A stretch of 64,000 nt of DNA from Oryzias latipes (GCF_002234675.1 NC_019866.2:21294802-21358801); one strand, 5' to 3'; shown: positions 36,099 to 56,460, counted from the first letter of the stretch. The notes: generated by a model from the letters alone, not told the origin. A program made the numbers and translations.

Positions 36099-36406
36099 CA
36101 TGTATCCCACCCATTCATGTTAGACCCTGGTTCACAATCACTCATTCTCACTTTATACATAGCATTCACAATGTAACACAAGCACTTCTCACAAATCTTC
36201 AAACATTGTCTTTGTTTTATTTCCACACTGAAGTGTTACAAGGGCAAGGAACTTAGTGGAGTAGATGATATACGTCCTGTCTGCCACCAGTTGCCGCTGT
36301 TCTGTGTGGTTTCGAAGCCCCAAATGCTTCATTCATTTTTCTGGCACATTTACACGAAGCCCCATGAGAGCTTCATGGGGCTTCTATTCCCATCCCTAGT
36401 AAAAGG

Positions 36407-37328
36407 ACTCAAATGATTAAAAGCTTTAGTATAAAGGTCCACATGTCAAGCTCACCCACCAAGGCCAAACCAGGAAACCAGAATCCAGATGGAACTCCCA
36501 CAGCTGCTATTTATCAGCCTTGTGAGCCAATCACAGCTCAACAGACAGGTGCTGGCCATGAATATTAACCTATGGAACACCATGAGGGACAAACTACCAC
36601 CCACAGCCCTGTCTGCCACATGAGGATGTCATCAAGAAGGGACAACAGTAGGGAAAGGGACTGAACCAAGTGAACAGCTTCCTCTCTTCAGCAGACACAT
36701 GTTCCGAGTACAAGTGTGTCAAAAGCTGGTAAATACTTATAGATGATGCATCTTTTTGTTTAGTTTTTTTGCTCATTTAATCCATTTTGATCCTTGCATT
36801 TAGCACAGACATTCTCACCGTTCAGGCCGTTGATTGGAACAAGCGGAAGCCAGAAAAGTTGGACCAGACATTACCAAAATGATACTCCCAGGTAAAGAAA
36901 TGAGCAGCATTGTAGATAAAGGGATCTGTTCCCACAAGGATCAATCATAATGACCTTGAAGGACATTGAAGGACTTTATCTGAGCCTCAGGAAAACAAGT
37001 ACCAGCTGTTTCATCAACATACGTGTGATGAATTGCAGATTTTGGTGCCATAATAAAAAAAAAGGCTTTATGATGTCATGCTGCTGACCATACTGTGATT
37101 GGTGAAGTCCAGCAGTGCTGGGGGTCCTTGAAATGTTGTTTGAGAGCATCTCCTCCCTGCTTCTGGAAGGTATAGCCCAGCAAAGCCAGGAAGTTTTCTC
37201 TTTGTAATTTGTATGGATGTCCAGGGCTTGTAGCACTTATGTGTTTTCCTCTTTAATTCTTAGGCAGCACAGAGGCATTAATGGAGTGAGGACGTGAAGG
37301 ACTAACTGTCTGCTGAGGAGGAGATCAT
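36407..37328. other. Duplicated noncoding stretch (also 62571-63490)
   Basis: The stretch is nearly identical to the unit 2 copy, and no coding segment is supported in either. It lies between the hAT and Tc1 elements. Confidence 0.6.
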
Positions 37329-37329
37329 G

Positions 37330-42268
<4,939 letters not shown>

Positions 42269-43960
42269 CTGACAGATAAACCCACCCGGTTCATCATTCT
42301 CAGAACTGTGCATTGACCTCTGTTCACCTTGAAGAATAACAACCGCCTCCTTCATCACAGAACTGGGACAAGCTGCATGAGCGACGACGACCATCCGGTC
42401 GACTGAGAAAAACTGGACTGACTGACAGACACTTTTAGAAACTCATCGTTTTACTCAGCCTTTAAACTCCAGTGAGCGGATTTAGGGCGCCAGCTTCTTA
42501 ATTTTATTATTCTTATTACTGTTGTTTCTTTATTGTATCATATTGTTTCTGATTTTATGTTAAGTCCTTTGGTTGCCTCTGCTTTTATAAGTGCTATACA
42601 AATAATAAATTGATTGTTGTAAAGACACCATTTAGTATTTAGGCATTAAGGAGCTGGGAAAACAACCCTGCTCCTCTTTACATCCACAAGGCTGCTGAGG
42701 AGCTTCACGGAGGGAGTGAACATCACTGAAACTCTGTTAAGACGTTGCAGCAGCAGCTGTATCTGCCTCCTCCAGCTCTCACCACATACAGACAAGCATC
42801 CTAACCAGCTCTATGTGTGATGGTGAGGTGTGTGGTGGAGGAAATCATCTCCATCCATAACACCACTCCTCAAAGGTGTGCATTCAGAGCAGAACGCCAT
42901 CAGGGATTCTTCACACCTCATCACAAAGCGCTAAACACACCGGCCAGTGGACCTCAGAGAGACTGCAGCAAATAATACAAAAACATGACCTTTCAGAAAT
43001 TAAAACAAACAAACAATTAAAACATTTGCAGTCTTTTCCAGAAACCCAAACCAACTAACAAAAAATGAAATGAAATATTGACATCATTGATTGGATGATG
43101 ACTTTTGAAAAAGAGGGAAAGCTTTACTAATCACTGAACTTTTGCAGTGACCGTGGCCCGAAGCTGTAAAATGTACCTTCTGACAAAAGATATTGCCATG
43201 CCAGATAACTTCCTGTTGAAAGGTGTGCAAACGTCATCATCCAATCTGTGATAGTGCTCATCTTTTTGGGTTTCTTAATTAAACATTTTATTTATGAATT
43301 CTGGAAACTACTTTTTTTTGTCTGAAACATTTTCTTCTCAATATGTTTTATTGTTTCTGCCTGGAATTGTGTTTTTTTTTTTTTTTACATTTTGGTTTCT
43401 GAAACTTTTGTGTTGATTTCTACAATGTTTATTTTGTTTTTCTTTTTTTAAATGAATGCTTTTGTGTTGAGTGATTGGTTGATGTGATTTGCACTTCAGG
43501 GCCACCGTAAGCTAGCCTAGTGTGCATCACGATGGATGACATTGAGGCGAAGTAGTCGCTTTTTCTGTTCTCCCTGGATGATCCGACTGGATTATTTCAA
43601 CGCACTCAATGTTTTGCAAGAGAAACAACAGGCCTGCAACGTTTTTTCTTTTTTTGATTTTGGGGTTCCGGTACCGTGAGTAAACTAAACTGTGTGTGTG
43701 TATGTGTGTGTGAGCGCGCGCGCGTGCACGAGATCTAAGGTTCCTAACGGTTCAAACTGTTAATGTTCTACAGTTGTTACTTGTGTGCAGTGACTTTGTT
43801 AACTAAGGAGTATTTTTTTTATTGTTGAAGCAAAAATTCAATAAACAATCACGGCGTGTCTTTCAATGACAACAACAAAATGATAAGATAAAGGTAGACA
43901 CGAAAACAAATATACAAAAAAAATAATAAATAAAAAAATATAAGTAAAAATAAGTGGCTA

Positions 43961-44411
43961 TTAATACACAAGCTTAAATAGATCAAATAAATTGCACAAT
44001 GTTTGGCCATTCTTATGATTCATGTTATGTATAGATTTAAAGAATAATTTGAGACGGTCCAATAATGCATTAATGTGATGTTTCACCTTTAAGAATGTAC
44101 AAGTATGTATAAAATGTTTAGAAATTATAATGAGTACATTAACCAGAAAATCCACATTTTTCTCAATAAATTGTTATCGAATTTTAATTGTAATCCAATT
44201 TAAAGGGTTAATGATGATTTTTTATTTTTATTTGAGTCAATTATCAAAGAAAGACCAAAAGGTTTTTTTTCATGCAAACATTCAAAGAAAATATGTTCCA
44301 CAGTTTCTACATTAATTCCACAAAAGACACAAAGATCTCTATACCAGTTAAAGCAGGTATGTAGAAAATGATTGGAAGGGTAAATATCATTCAATATTTT
44401 AAAGGTCACTT
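43961..44411 (-). mobile_element. Dead L1/Tx1-type LINE fragment, unit 2
   Basis: Copy of 13823-14270 with the same break between the CVFC/HIFFEC part and the C-terminal FLKVKHHINALLDRLKLFFK part. Confidence 0.7.
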
Positions 44412-44556
44412 CTTTAGCTTTGTGAGGGATAGGATATGACAGAATGTTCGTATCCTTCTAGCTTCTGTGGTGCTGTAATTCTGCAAAATACATTTTCTTT
44501 TTAACGGGGAAGGATAATATGAATTATTTAAAATTTCTCAAATAAATTTGTTAGTT

Positions 44557-47500
44557 AGGGTCAGCGTCGCTCAAGTAACTTTCGGTTTTTTGACCATGGC
44601 GCAATAGTAATATGCATGTTAAGAGAGTCTTTGCCGCTTGTCATATTTCTGTTCTCCTTTTAGAGTCTAACAGGAAGTCAGAACCGAAGGCGCATCAGAC
44701 TTTGAATGCCCATAAGCAACTACTTTGTACAACTACAGGACACCTGGCCATACAGGTAATATTACAAAAAACTGTTCACATCATTTGTAATATATGTAAT
44801 AAAAAATAAATAAATATCAATCTACATCCATGAGTTAATAAGGAGTTGAAAAACAACCTTTGTTTTTCAAGAGCATGGCACATTCTGACTGCTAATCTGG
44901 ACCCCCACCCCCAGCTGACAACGTAAGACCAAATGATTAGGTTCAATTTGTCACAAGATTTGGTTGGGTGGTCGTTTGGTTTCATTTTTAATTTTTAATT
45001 GGTATGTTTCAGGTGCCACAACATGAGATGGACGTGGAGAAGTGAAGATGATCAAAGAGTATGAGGTATCTTATGATCATCATGACCATATTTCAATGAT
45101 TGACTAGCCTTGTAATATGGTTTTTACTTGTGATATTTTATTGAAGGTAAAATATTCTTTACACGTGATTTTTTTAAAGAGAAAATAGGTGCATATTTTT
45201 TCTATTAAGTTTTTAACTGATTTCTTATGCATTTTATTCTCTTACCCTTTTTAATTTATCTTTAGCTGTTGATGAATTATTACTGTTATTTTAGGAGCAT
45301 AATTCTATTTCAGTTATACCTTTTTTACCCCCTGATTTGATCCCTCAGTTTTTTTTTTCGTTTTTTTTTTGGCTCCAGTGTTTTTCCTTTCACACTGGGA
45401 ATAGTTCTGGTTTACCATCACAGTTGCTGTCCCATTGACAGCTCCAGCCTGGTGACTGGAGGGCTCTGCACCACTATGTGCCCAGGCCACGGTTGTGGGT
45501 GTTGACTCTTGGCGTGCATGGCCCCAAAACAAGTTTTTGTCTCAGGGTCAGCCCCTGTGAACAATGTTGTGTGACATGAAAAAAAAAAAACATTGTCATA
45601 TGAATATTGTTTAAATGAAACTAAATTAAGTATACTTTTAACATTTTTTACTCTCTTGGCCGTTTGTTTTTCTTGGAATCTATTCTTAATTATTTCTAAT
45701 TACAGTTTTTTTCTTCTCAGGATGTCAGCCGAGATGCAGTGAAAGAGGACTGAAGTAATCGCTTCAAGATTGTCTTGGTCCTTCCCAATGAAACACAGGA
45801 CAACCAAGACCCAGCGTTTTTCTACAGAGAGCGTAATTATATCAGGGGAGGGGGGGGGGCAGATTGTGCCCCGGTCAACCGCCCTACTGCTATAAGAGAC
45901 CTGCCTTTACATTTGCGGTGATAAAGTATCACTATAGTGTCAAAAACGCGGCATCTAGCTCTGCTCTACGGATTAGTCTGAAAAACAAGCTAGCTTAGCT
46001 ATACTCAAGCATGATGCAAAATGACTAATTTGCTGGCTAAAACAAAACCATGAGGCATTGCTAAGGCAAGTAACTTTGTGGACCAATGTCAAACAATTTT
46101 AAAAGATTGAAGTCAAGTAAAAAGACAAAAAAAAAGGGTTGAAAACGTTACCTACCAAACCCAGGCAACTTCGATCAACCCGCTCCCTCTTCTGTCTGCA
46201 GTGATACTAAGGCACGCGCTTCTGATCTTAAAATGGCGGGTGCATGGTGTGCGCATGCGCAACTTAGATGACGTCATTGAAAGTTGGATGAACATAATTT
46301 TTTTAAGTTATATTTACCAATTTAATAAACGTTGTTTCTGTCATGTAATGAATGATGCAGCTCAGAATTGCTTGTTCACGACACTGTGCGACAGTGCGAT
46401 TTACGACAGTGCGATCTAGGGGAGTCGAGTTGGATGTGCGTGCCTGGAGAGTGTTAATAAAAAGTGTCTGCTGCTAACCACCGAACTATTGCCACTCGTC
46501 ATTCCACAGTTTCAAAAATAAAAAATATGTTTGACTTACTTAAAATAATTAGGCATAACCAAAAAATGTGATTAAAATAATTAAAATGAACTAAAAAGAT
46601 ATTTGAAGCATTTACTAGAGGCCAGAATCACTTTTTTTTAGTGTACAGTTCAGCTTCACCACAACAGTCAGGAAAAAAATGGATAAGTATTTATTTAACA
46701 TTCCGTCATGTCACTGTGTCCAACTGCATCGATCAAAAAGTCCTTAGTGTAGGCCATGTGATGTTTGTTGTGTTGATTTCACCAAAATTGCTTTTTTATC
46801 TTTAATTTGTTATTTGCATGCGAATGTTTTAAGCGGAGACTTTTATTTTGATGGTTCGCTTACTTCCTGTTCTTTCGCGGCATTCTCCTCAGTCCCCCAT
46901 GAGAACTTCAGAGAGTAGGTAAGCCGTAGACGTTACTCGCACTAGTTTGACTGAAAAGAGAGTTTAAAGTTTAAAACATAGAAAAACAATGTTCATAACT
47001 TAAAACTCTTCTCACACCTTTTTTGTTTTTGCCAATTGTGTGAAAAATGTTGTTAAGGGTAAATGCAGCATTCAGAAGTGTGTTAGTGTTAGCAAGACTT
47101 AAGCTAACTTGCAGCATGGTCTCATGTGTGTCTGTGGGTGTTTTTTTTTTTTGCCTTCCCTACAAGATACACACACTTCCTGTTGTGGAAGATGGTCTGT
47201 TATTAACTGCTGCTCAGTGACAGTTGTTGCACAATCCCATCCTTCAGATCCTTTATTTACCAGTTTACACTAAATGGTAATGAACTCTCCCAGTAAAGAA
47301 TACATTTACAAAGTGATGCAGGGGTAGGGCGGAAGATTGCAGGTTCAATTCCCACCTTGCCTGTCCTTGGGCAAAACACTGAACCCCACCTTGCCTCTGG
47401 TGGAAGGTTGGCGCCAGTGTTCGCCAGCGGAGCCGCCACCAGTGTGTGAATGTGTGTGTGACTGTAAAGCGCTTTAGGCCTTCGAGGAAGGTAGAAAAGC

Positions 47501-47640
47501 GCTGTACAAGTATACGACATTTACCATTTACATTTAATTTTGTGTATAGAAACATTATTTACGTTTCACTATTAAAATCCCAACACTGCAGAGTTGTGTG
47601 CAGTACTTCATGTTTACAATCAGACTAAAGGTTTCTGTAG
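44557..47640 (+). repeat. Module D, copy 3
   Basis: Nearly identical to 14416-17500, including the exon candidates, the 20-nt ATG exon at 46899-46918 and the SINE at about 47315-47540. Confidence 0.65.
46899..46918 (+). CDS. Candidate 20-nt first exon, module D copy 3
   Basis: Same sequence and donor as 16758-16777 (MRTSES plus two bases). Confidence 0.3.
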
Positions 47641-47684
47641 TGTTATTTTAATGAAAAGATGCTGTTTCTTGAACAGGACCTCAC

Positions 47685-48238
<554 letters not shown>

Positions 48239-49258
48239 TTAAAAATGGAAAAAGGATAATTATTGAGAAAAATAAACAGACATTAGTGAATAGAAACCAT
48301 GCCAGCTGCCAAAGGAAGCATGTGTGGGACCCTAATCACGTGGTTTCCACTAAAGGAAGCAATTGGTGTAAATGTCCTGCAGAGGGCGCACGAATCACAG
48401 AATTATTTTTATTTGACAGAGAAAAGTTCTTTTTATGATATTAATACCTTTAATTATTTCAATTAGTAGTTTAATCTGATTTCATTTTTGATAGATTTAA
48501 CATATTAGAACTTAAGAAATTAATAAATGTTAGATTCCCTGATGCAAAAATCACCACTTAAAGATGTAAAAAAAAAATGGATAAAGTGTAGATTTAGTTT
48601 GAATATGTTATTTATGATTAATGTCTGTCAATAAAATGCGTTTATTTATAAGACAATAAAAACAAGCATGGTTACAGTAAAAACAGTAATTATTTTAAAC
48701 TAAATGTTCAGTGGTTTCTTTAAAAAAAACAGTGTTGTGGAATGTTTGTTGGAATTCACTGATCAAATGTCATTGATTCTCTACTTGGTCTGTGAGTAAA
48801 AATGTCAACAGCATCCCATAAACTCAAACAAACACAGGTGAGTATCTGGTCAGTGCTGCATTTCTGCTGCATGTGGGAGGACCTGAGTGGGTGGGACTGT
48901 GCCAAATGTGAGACCACATGACGTCATAGCAGTTCAGGCTAAGTGTGGGCTGTTCTGGGAAGTTTTGGGAAGTTTCTTCTGGCTCGGTTTCATTATGGAC
49001 TGACAACAATAAATAATCTGTTGGAATCAAGCCCTTTTTACAATTATCAGCATCTCTTTCTGAGAGCAGAAAAACTCCCAGGACTTAAACAAAGCGCTCC
49101 TTTGTTTCTTATTCACAAGCAGCTGTTTAGAAATCAATACTTCAATGATATTTCTGTAGCTTCAAGAGAAAAAGATTACACCGATGTTTCAAGAAGTAGA
49201 AAAAATTAGTTTATGTTCTGTTAGACACTTTATTCTTATTATGAAATTGAAAACATAG

Positions 49259-49983
49259 TGTTACGCCCCCTAGGGGTACCTAGGGGGGCATAACACAAAA
49301 AGTTAAGATTTGGCTGATAATTTAACATGAACTAAAACACCAAACGAATGTCAATATACAAAAATGACAAATTTATTTACAAATAAACAACCACCAACAA
49401 CTACAAGTAAAGCAAAAAGGCTTCAGGGTGAACCAAGGCCAAAATAAACAAAACCCCACTTAACTGAAACATGTAATCTTACCTGTAAATGAAAGAAAAA
49501 GGGAACTCAATGACAAACACTAACCTCCCTAGACTAACAAAAACAGGAGAAAACAGGTACTAAAGAAAATGGCAGTTCACCCCTACAGCTTCACTTCAAC
49601 AAAATTATAAAGCAAAGGACTAAACAGAGTGGGCACAACACCATAAACTACACAGAAGAAATAATACAAAACACTAAAGTGCAACACACAACTAAACAGG
49701 TGGTGAAATCAAAAACAAAATGGAGAAGAGGGCCAAGCTGCAGTGGAGACTGTTGCAGCAAGGCTCCCTTCTCACAGGCTGGAGGTCCACATGGTGCTTT
49801 GAAGGCTGCCTCCACCAGCTCTGGTCCAATGGGAGGCCACGCCCTTTCCAGCACACCTGAAAATAATCAGACATACAAACCCAAAAAATCCACAAAACCC
49901 ACAGAATTCCCACTCTGAATTTAAATACACAAACCACAGTACAAAGAGAACAAACTACACCAAATACAGCCACAGCCGTAACA
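49259..49983 (-). mobile_element. LTR-like element, unit 2 copy
   Basis: Counterpart of 19177-19879 with a 10-base duplication near its end (ccctaggggtacctaggggg region) and a few small indels. Confidence 0.4.
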
Positions 49984-50469
49984 CAGTTATTAGTAATAAC
50001 TGCTGCTCAGTGACAGTTGTTGCACAATCCCATCCTTCAGATCCTTTATTTACCAGTTTACACTAAATGGTAATGAACTCTCCCAGTAAAGAATACATTT
50101 ACAAAGTGATTTCTCAATTTTTTTAATCTAAAATCTAGTACTAATAATTACATAGTTAACAGTTGGTCTATAATTTTTCTTTTTTCAACAAACAGCAGTT
50201 TTCCTTATTACTTTAACTTGATGTTCCAAATTCCATATTTTGTTTTAGTGACAAACAAAATAAGATTTTTTTTTTGAAACTGTAGAAATAAAGAGAATAT
50301 AGCTCTTACCTAAACACACCATAGTATTGTAACTTGCCCATGTCTCTTCCCACTCGTGTTTTTCTGTGTTTTGTTACAAACTAATTCAAATACATGTACT
50401 TCTTTTTCAGCTTGAAAACTCTGGTGAGCAAACTGTTCCTCCCAAATTAGGCCGGTCTCCAATAATTTG

Positions 50470-51626
50470 TGCTGCTCGGCCAGCTTATGTGCTCTCTGAG
50501 TTTTGAACGAGGAAGTGTTTGCAGACATTGTGCTTTACTAACAGTTTGATCCAAGCAAAGAAATAAACGGCTTCTAGCCTGTTCCAGAGCAACGGTGTCC
50601 CGCTTCATTAGTTACCGTTTGCGTCCTGACCGGGACCGGACCGGAAATAACAGCGGTTTGAAGCCTGAGGCTGAAAGGTAACACGCTGATGGGGCTGTTC
50701 TGCAGTTATGTGAGGGTTGTAGGGACACTTAACCCTCTCAGGTGGCGGCAGTGTAGCGACCAGGGGGTTATCCCCGCCTCCAGCGCCTAAGGCTCATGGG
50801 AAGTGAAGAGTTTTGGGGTGAAACCTTGAGTTTAGATGGCTGGAAGTTGAACTAACCTCCATGCTGTTTTGGCTGTTTGAGTGTGCTGGAATAAACTTAA
50901 TAAATAAACTAAATAAGCTTTTTGCTCTAAAGGAGATATTGTCTCTCTTTCTGATCAATCCTGCCTGAGACTGACCGGGATTGTGCAGTGTATGGGGCAC
51001 AATTAGCTCTCCAAAGAAGCCTCTTCATGAGCAGCTCAGCTGTTGCTTCCCCGCTCAAGTGTTGGTTAGGCCGGATTGTTATAATACATTTGCATCCACC
51101 ATCCTTGCCAGAGTATGAAAAAATAACATCTAGATTTTTGTCTTTCAGAATCAAACACAGGCAGCTGTGGGGATTCCTCACTAACATCAAGCCCCCCCAT
51201 CAAGCCTGGCCTCCCAGTCATCAGACTCCAGGCGCCCGGAAGAGCCACAAGTGGCTCCACAACCATCAAATCCCAGGCGCCTGGAAGAGCCACAAGTGGC
51301 GTCCCAGCTCTCTCTTCAGTAAGTAGACTGCCTGAAAATTAAAAAGCATTTCTAATAATCCATTTTAATTGTCAACTTAGACATTCCTAAATGAATTATG
51401 CTACACATTTAGCAGAGAACATTTTGCGGGAGGTGCTTTTGCTTGTGCTGGTTTGCGGCGCCTTCCATACGTGAAACCAGGGTTCGAATCCGGGCTGCTC
51501 CCTGTTCCCTTCTCTACTTCTGTGCCGGTCCCAAGCCCAGTTGCTTTGAGAAGGTTGCGTCAGGAAGGGCATCCGGCATAAAACATTGCCAAGTTTACCA
51601 TGTTCACTGTGGCGACCCCTGATGGG
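50470..51626 (+). repeat. Block A, unit 2 copy (truncated)
   Basis: It begins inside block A (equivalent to about 21600) after a deletion that also removed 20355-21600. It contains the minisatellite exon with only one full repeat unit and the SINE (about 51444-51626), then diverges. Confidence 0.85.
51149..51318 (+). CDS. Minisatellite exon candidate, contracted (unit 2)
   Basis: 170 nt, 10 repeat units shorter than the unit 1 exon plus one extra C in a C run (seven instead of six). The extra base swaps the two open frames partway. Acceptor and donor are unchanged. Confidence 0.35.
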
Positions 51627-51639
51627 ATTTAGCATGGAA

Positions 51640-51840
51640 CATTTTGAAAAGTAAATGTCAAATACTGTTTTCATTATCATTTTAATTAAGTGGCAGAATA
51701 AGCAGTGTTAAGGAAGGAAATGAAAAAGCATTTCGGTGGATTACTTTATCATTTTAATTTTGAGTCAAAATGCAGCTTCATTTTGAAAAGGAAAAAGCAT
51801 TTCTGGTTTTGACTTTACAATCGCTTCCATATCTTTACTA
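51640..51840 (+). mobile_element. MITE fragment related to 32470-32790
   Basis: One arm is recognisable (gcagcttcattttgaaaagg, then gcatttctggttttgacttt). The other arm is missing. Confidence 0.4.
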
Positions 51841-52028
51841 ATTGTTTTCTATAATCATACAAACATATCTCCAAACATTGTTTGTCCTTGTTGTGTCTTC
51901 ATTTTCACTGATTCATTAGGGCATGAACAACATCAGATGTGTCACACAAGCCTCTGCCCTGTTCTGGTGAATCATTTTGGAATGACTATTTTGTATTAAC
52001 TGATAACTTCACTGTCTACTTTGTTTAG

Positions 52029-52065
52029 CCTGACCTTCACTCAATATCGGGAGGAGCCGCAGAAC
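52029..52065 (+). CDS. Short exon candidate before exon P (unit 2)
   Basis: 37 nt between ttgtttag and gtaagt. With one completing base it reads LTFTQYREEPQN and runs in phase into exon P. The upstream exon that would supply two bases is not certain. Confidence 0.3.
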
Positions 52066-52137
52066 GTAAGTGTCTAGCATTAGTCAGTCCTCTTCTGCTA
52101 TTAAAATTGATGCCTGATTGCTTTTTTTTGTCTCTAG

Positions 52138-52257
52138 AATCCCATCCGTCCGGCTACAACAGCCACGGGGGTCAGAGGGCTGGTGATAACTTGTTTGGCG
52201 GGGGCTGCCATAGCATCAGCCTTCCTCTTTGTCAAATGGTACCGGCAGGTGCCATAA
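52138..52257 (+). CDS. Candidate last exon P: tail-anchor-like segment (unit 2)
   Basis: 39 codons plus TAA after tttgtctctag: NPIRPATTATGVRG, a hydrophobic run LVITCLAGAAIASAFLF, then VKWYRQVP. By hand alignment about 27 of 120 bases and 12 of 39 residues differ from the unit 1 exon (29672-29791), with no indel or stop and with hydrophobic residues exchanged for hydrophobic ones. The 72-base intron just upstream differs at only about 4 positions. Confidence 0.4.
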   Translation, partial: NPIRPATTATGVRGLVITCLAGAAIASAFLFVKWYRQVP

Positions 52258-52490
52258 AAATTGGTTATAATGATTACTTTATTTTTTTTAAATTTCATTA
52301 AAAACGTTCATAAAATCTTGATACTGGACTCTTCACATTTCTCCGCTCTGATTTACCTTTTGATCCTTCCCGGGAAGGGAAGAACACCGGCCGAGAGCCG
52401 AGAGAGAGCCGGCAGATTTAAGGGTCTAGCAGTGGTCAGTCATCTTCTGTTATTAAAATTGATGCCTGATTCCTTTTATTTTGTCTTTAG

Positions 52491-52586
52491 GTTGGGATCC
52501 GCCCACCGAGGCTGGAAGATGTGATCTGTTGTCTTCTGCTTGGGGCGACATACGTAATTTTATGGCATTTTCTGCGCCACTCTTAA
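52491..52586 (+). CDS. Candidate last exon Q: tail-anchor-like segment (unit 2)
   Basis: Acceptor ttgtctttag, phase 0, 31 codons plus TAA. It reads VGIRPPRLED, then hydrophobic VICCLLLGATYVILW and basic HFLRHS. It is an open version of the exon that is frameshifted at 30023-30116. Its start resembles exon P (xIRP), which suggests that the P, Q and R exons arose by duplication. Confidence 0.4.
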   Translation, partial: VGIRPPRLEDVICCLLLGATYVILWHFLRHS

Positions 52587-52689
52587 GCAATTTGTTTTTA
52601 TTTATTTAATTTTTTGATGTTTACATGTTAACATTTTTTTAATTTCTAACTTTTTATCAGCAATAAAATTCGTTCTCTTATTCATTGAT

Positions 52690-52820
52690 ACATTCTTCAT
52701 ATCCGTTTTGTCCCTTTCGGGGTTACGGGCTGCCGGAGCCTATCCAACCACTTGTGGGCAAAGGCTAAGGACACCCTGGACGCTAGTCTGTCACAGAGCC
52801 ACAATTACACAATCACACAC
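52690..52820 (+). mobile_element. LINE 3' tail fragment (unit 2)
   Basis: Same sequence as 30225-30350. Confidence 0.55.
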
Positions 52821-53121
52821 ATTAAATAACTATTTTGTATTAACTGATAACTTCATTGGCTTCTTTATTTAGAATAACCTATAAACGATTTCAAAATCCC
52901 GGGAGCCCCAAGACCCATAGAAGACGGAAGACTTGCTCTGGCCTCTTTTGTTTGCTATGGTGGCATTTGCTGCCCCCGTCTTATTAACGTTTAAATGTAC
53001 ATGTTTTTTATAGTTGATCACATGTTTTTGCACTTTCGCAGCTTAATATTAATATGTAATTATTTAATACAAGTGTCATTTTTAATAATTATTTTAATGA
53101 TTTTAATAATAGTTTTAAGTT

Positions 53122-53272
53122 TTCAGAAGCTGAGTTTGCAGTGTTTGCAAAGGATTATGATTTCAGCCATGTGACCTTGAGTCCCCACTACCCTCAAAGC
53201 AACGGGGAAGCAGAAAGGGCTGTGAGGACCATCAAAGCCCTCCTGAAGAAGGGGGAAGATCCACACAAAGCT
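53122..53272 (+). mobile_element. Ty3/Gypsy integrase fragment, fused to KRI1 (unit 2)
   Basis: Third copy, locally open ([20 protein letters not shown], then [16 protein letters not shown] and [10 protein letters not shown]). It ends at the same base as in unit 1, at the last KRI1 exon in opposite orientation. Confidence 0.78.
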
Positions 53273-54775
<1,503 letters not shown>

Positions 54776-54861
54776 ATGAAAACATTTTTACTGAGTGACC
54801 CGTTTCAAATGCAACACCGAGCTGACACGGTAAACCCCAGATGTCTGAGGACTGTGCGGGC

Positions 54862-55320
54862 GGGTCAGCGTCGCTCAAGTAAGTTTCGGTTTTTTGACCA
54901 TGGCGCCATAGTAATCATATGCATGTTAAGAGAGTCTTTGCCGCTTGTCATATTTCTGTTCTCCTTTTAGAGTCTAACAGGAAGTCAGAACCGAAGGAGC
55001 ATCAGACTTTGAATGCCCATAAGCAACTACTTTGTACAACTACAGGACACCTGGCCATACAGGTAATATTACAAAAAACTTTTCAAATCATTTGTAATAT
55101 ATGTAATAAAAAATAAATAAATATCAATCTACATCCATGAGTTAATAAGGAGTTGAAAAACAACCTTTTTGTTTTTTCAAGAGCATGGCACATTCTGACT
55201 GCTAATCTGGACCCCCACCCCCAGCTGACACAACGTAAGACCAACTGATTAGGTTCGATTTGTCGCAAGATTTGGTTGGGTGGTCGTTTGGTTTCATTTT
55301 AAATTTTTAATTGGTATGTT
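54862..55320 (+). repeat. Module D, copy 4 (truncated)
   Basis: Only the first about 460 bases, including the SNRKSEPKEHQTLN exon candidate (about 54971-55062). It ends where a DNA transposon begins; sequence after that element resumes at the equivalent of 17407, so about 2.5 kb of module D is missing. Confidence 0.6.
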
Positions 55321-55321
55321 T

Positions 55322-56460
55322 TAGGGTTGTGCCGATGGACGATATCATCGTCCATCGTGATGGGTGACTGACATCCCGATGGAGAGACCACCATCGTGAT
55401 GCCACGCCCCCGCCACGTTGCGAGTCAACACCATAAGCCGCGGTTACATGTACAAAATATCTTGATGGGATCAATGGTCGGATTAGAATCCAACCGTGCA
55501 CATGGGCCCGGAAAATGTTTTCAGAATATAAAAACGTTCACTAAGGTCACAATTTCGGTCGGATAAAATCATTCGCACATGCACAGTAGGGTTTGAAAAC
55601 CGGAAGTGGATACAACTTCCGCCGAGCGGCTTTTTTTCCAAACTTTATTGAATGTAACAATTCAATACAAAACAATGTTAAACAGCACAGAGCAGCTATA
55701 TACATTGACATGTCAGCTCGGTAATATACGAGACGATCTTCTAAACGTGCTTTTAATAATGTTACGGTTATTATGAAACACCTGTTCGCTCATCATTTGA
55801 ATTTTGATCCGTGTAGTCAGTGCTTTTTCTGAACGTAGCCAGGATTAGCAGTATGCTAACACGGGCTAACAACATTAGCTTTGGGTGGCGCTGCACGTTA
55901 AACATGTAAGAATAACATCAGCCTTTATTTAGTCGGGACACGACTGGAAACACAAATCCTTGTGGTTGTTTGAATGTTTTCTATGGACTGAGCGGCATTT
56001 CTGCTTTGAAGCTCAAACCGCTGTGTGTGCTGACGATCCGAGCTGTGCTCAGACACACACTTTTAGACCCGGTTCTGAGTTCGGTTGCTTGTACCCCTAG
56101 AACTGCGGGACGGATCGCAGTCTTAAATCTCCCACACATACCGCTCATGTAACAGCGCACCCCCCCCCTTCCCATCAAACACAAAGCTGTAAGTCCGCAT
56201 TCCGCCGGTCCACTACTTCTTTTCTATTTTGTTTGTTACTTTTTTTGTTAAAGATAACTTCCCTCAGTTTATACTGGATCATCGCGGATGACTCATTAGT
56301 TGGGAAATAAAATGAAAAAAGCAAAACAACGAATAGCAGTTATATAAGAACGAAAAATGTAAAAATACCCCCCCCCCCCAACCGACGATGTCATCGTCCA
56401 TCCCGATGGTTGACAGCAAACATCGTCAATGGCCAATTTAATGCACATCGCCCAACCCTA
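55322..56460. mobile_element. hAT-type non-autonomous element at a deletion breakpoint
   Basis: Termini tagggttgtgccgatg and (reverse) tagggttgggcgatgt match at 12 of 16 positions. The inner repeats gacgatatcatcgtccatcg and gacgatgtcatcgtccatcc extend the inverted structure. No coding region is recognised. No target-site duplication is seen, consistent with a deletion at its edge. Confidence 0.65.

Larger units (their letters stand above)
32291..36398 (+). mobile_element. Composite hAT transposon with 8-bp target duplication
   Basis: Ends tagggatgg... and ...catccctа-type inverted termini (tagggatgg at the left, ccatcccta at the right) are flanked by the 8-bp duplication gtaaaagg (32283-32290 and 36399-36406). 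Inside, a second left end starts at 33424, so a deleted element (32291-33423) abuts a near full-length one (33424-36398) and the two share one outer duplication. In unit 2 only the deleted element is present (about 61957-62562), with its own right end and the same flank. Confidence 0.8.
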
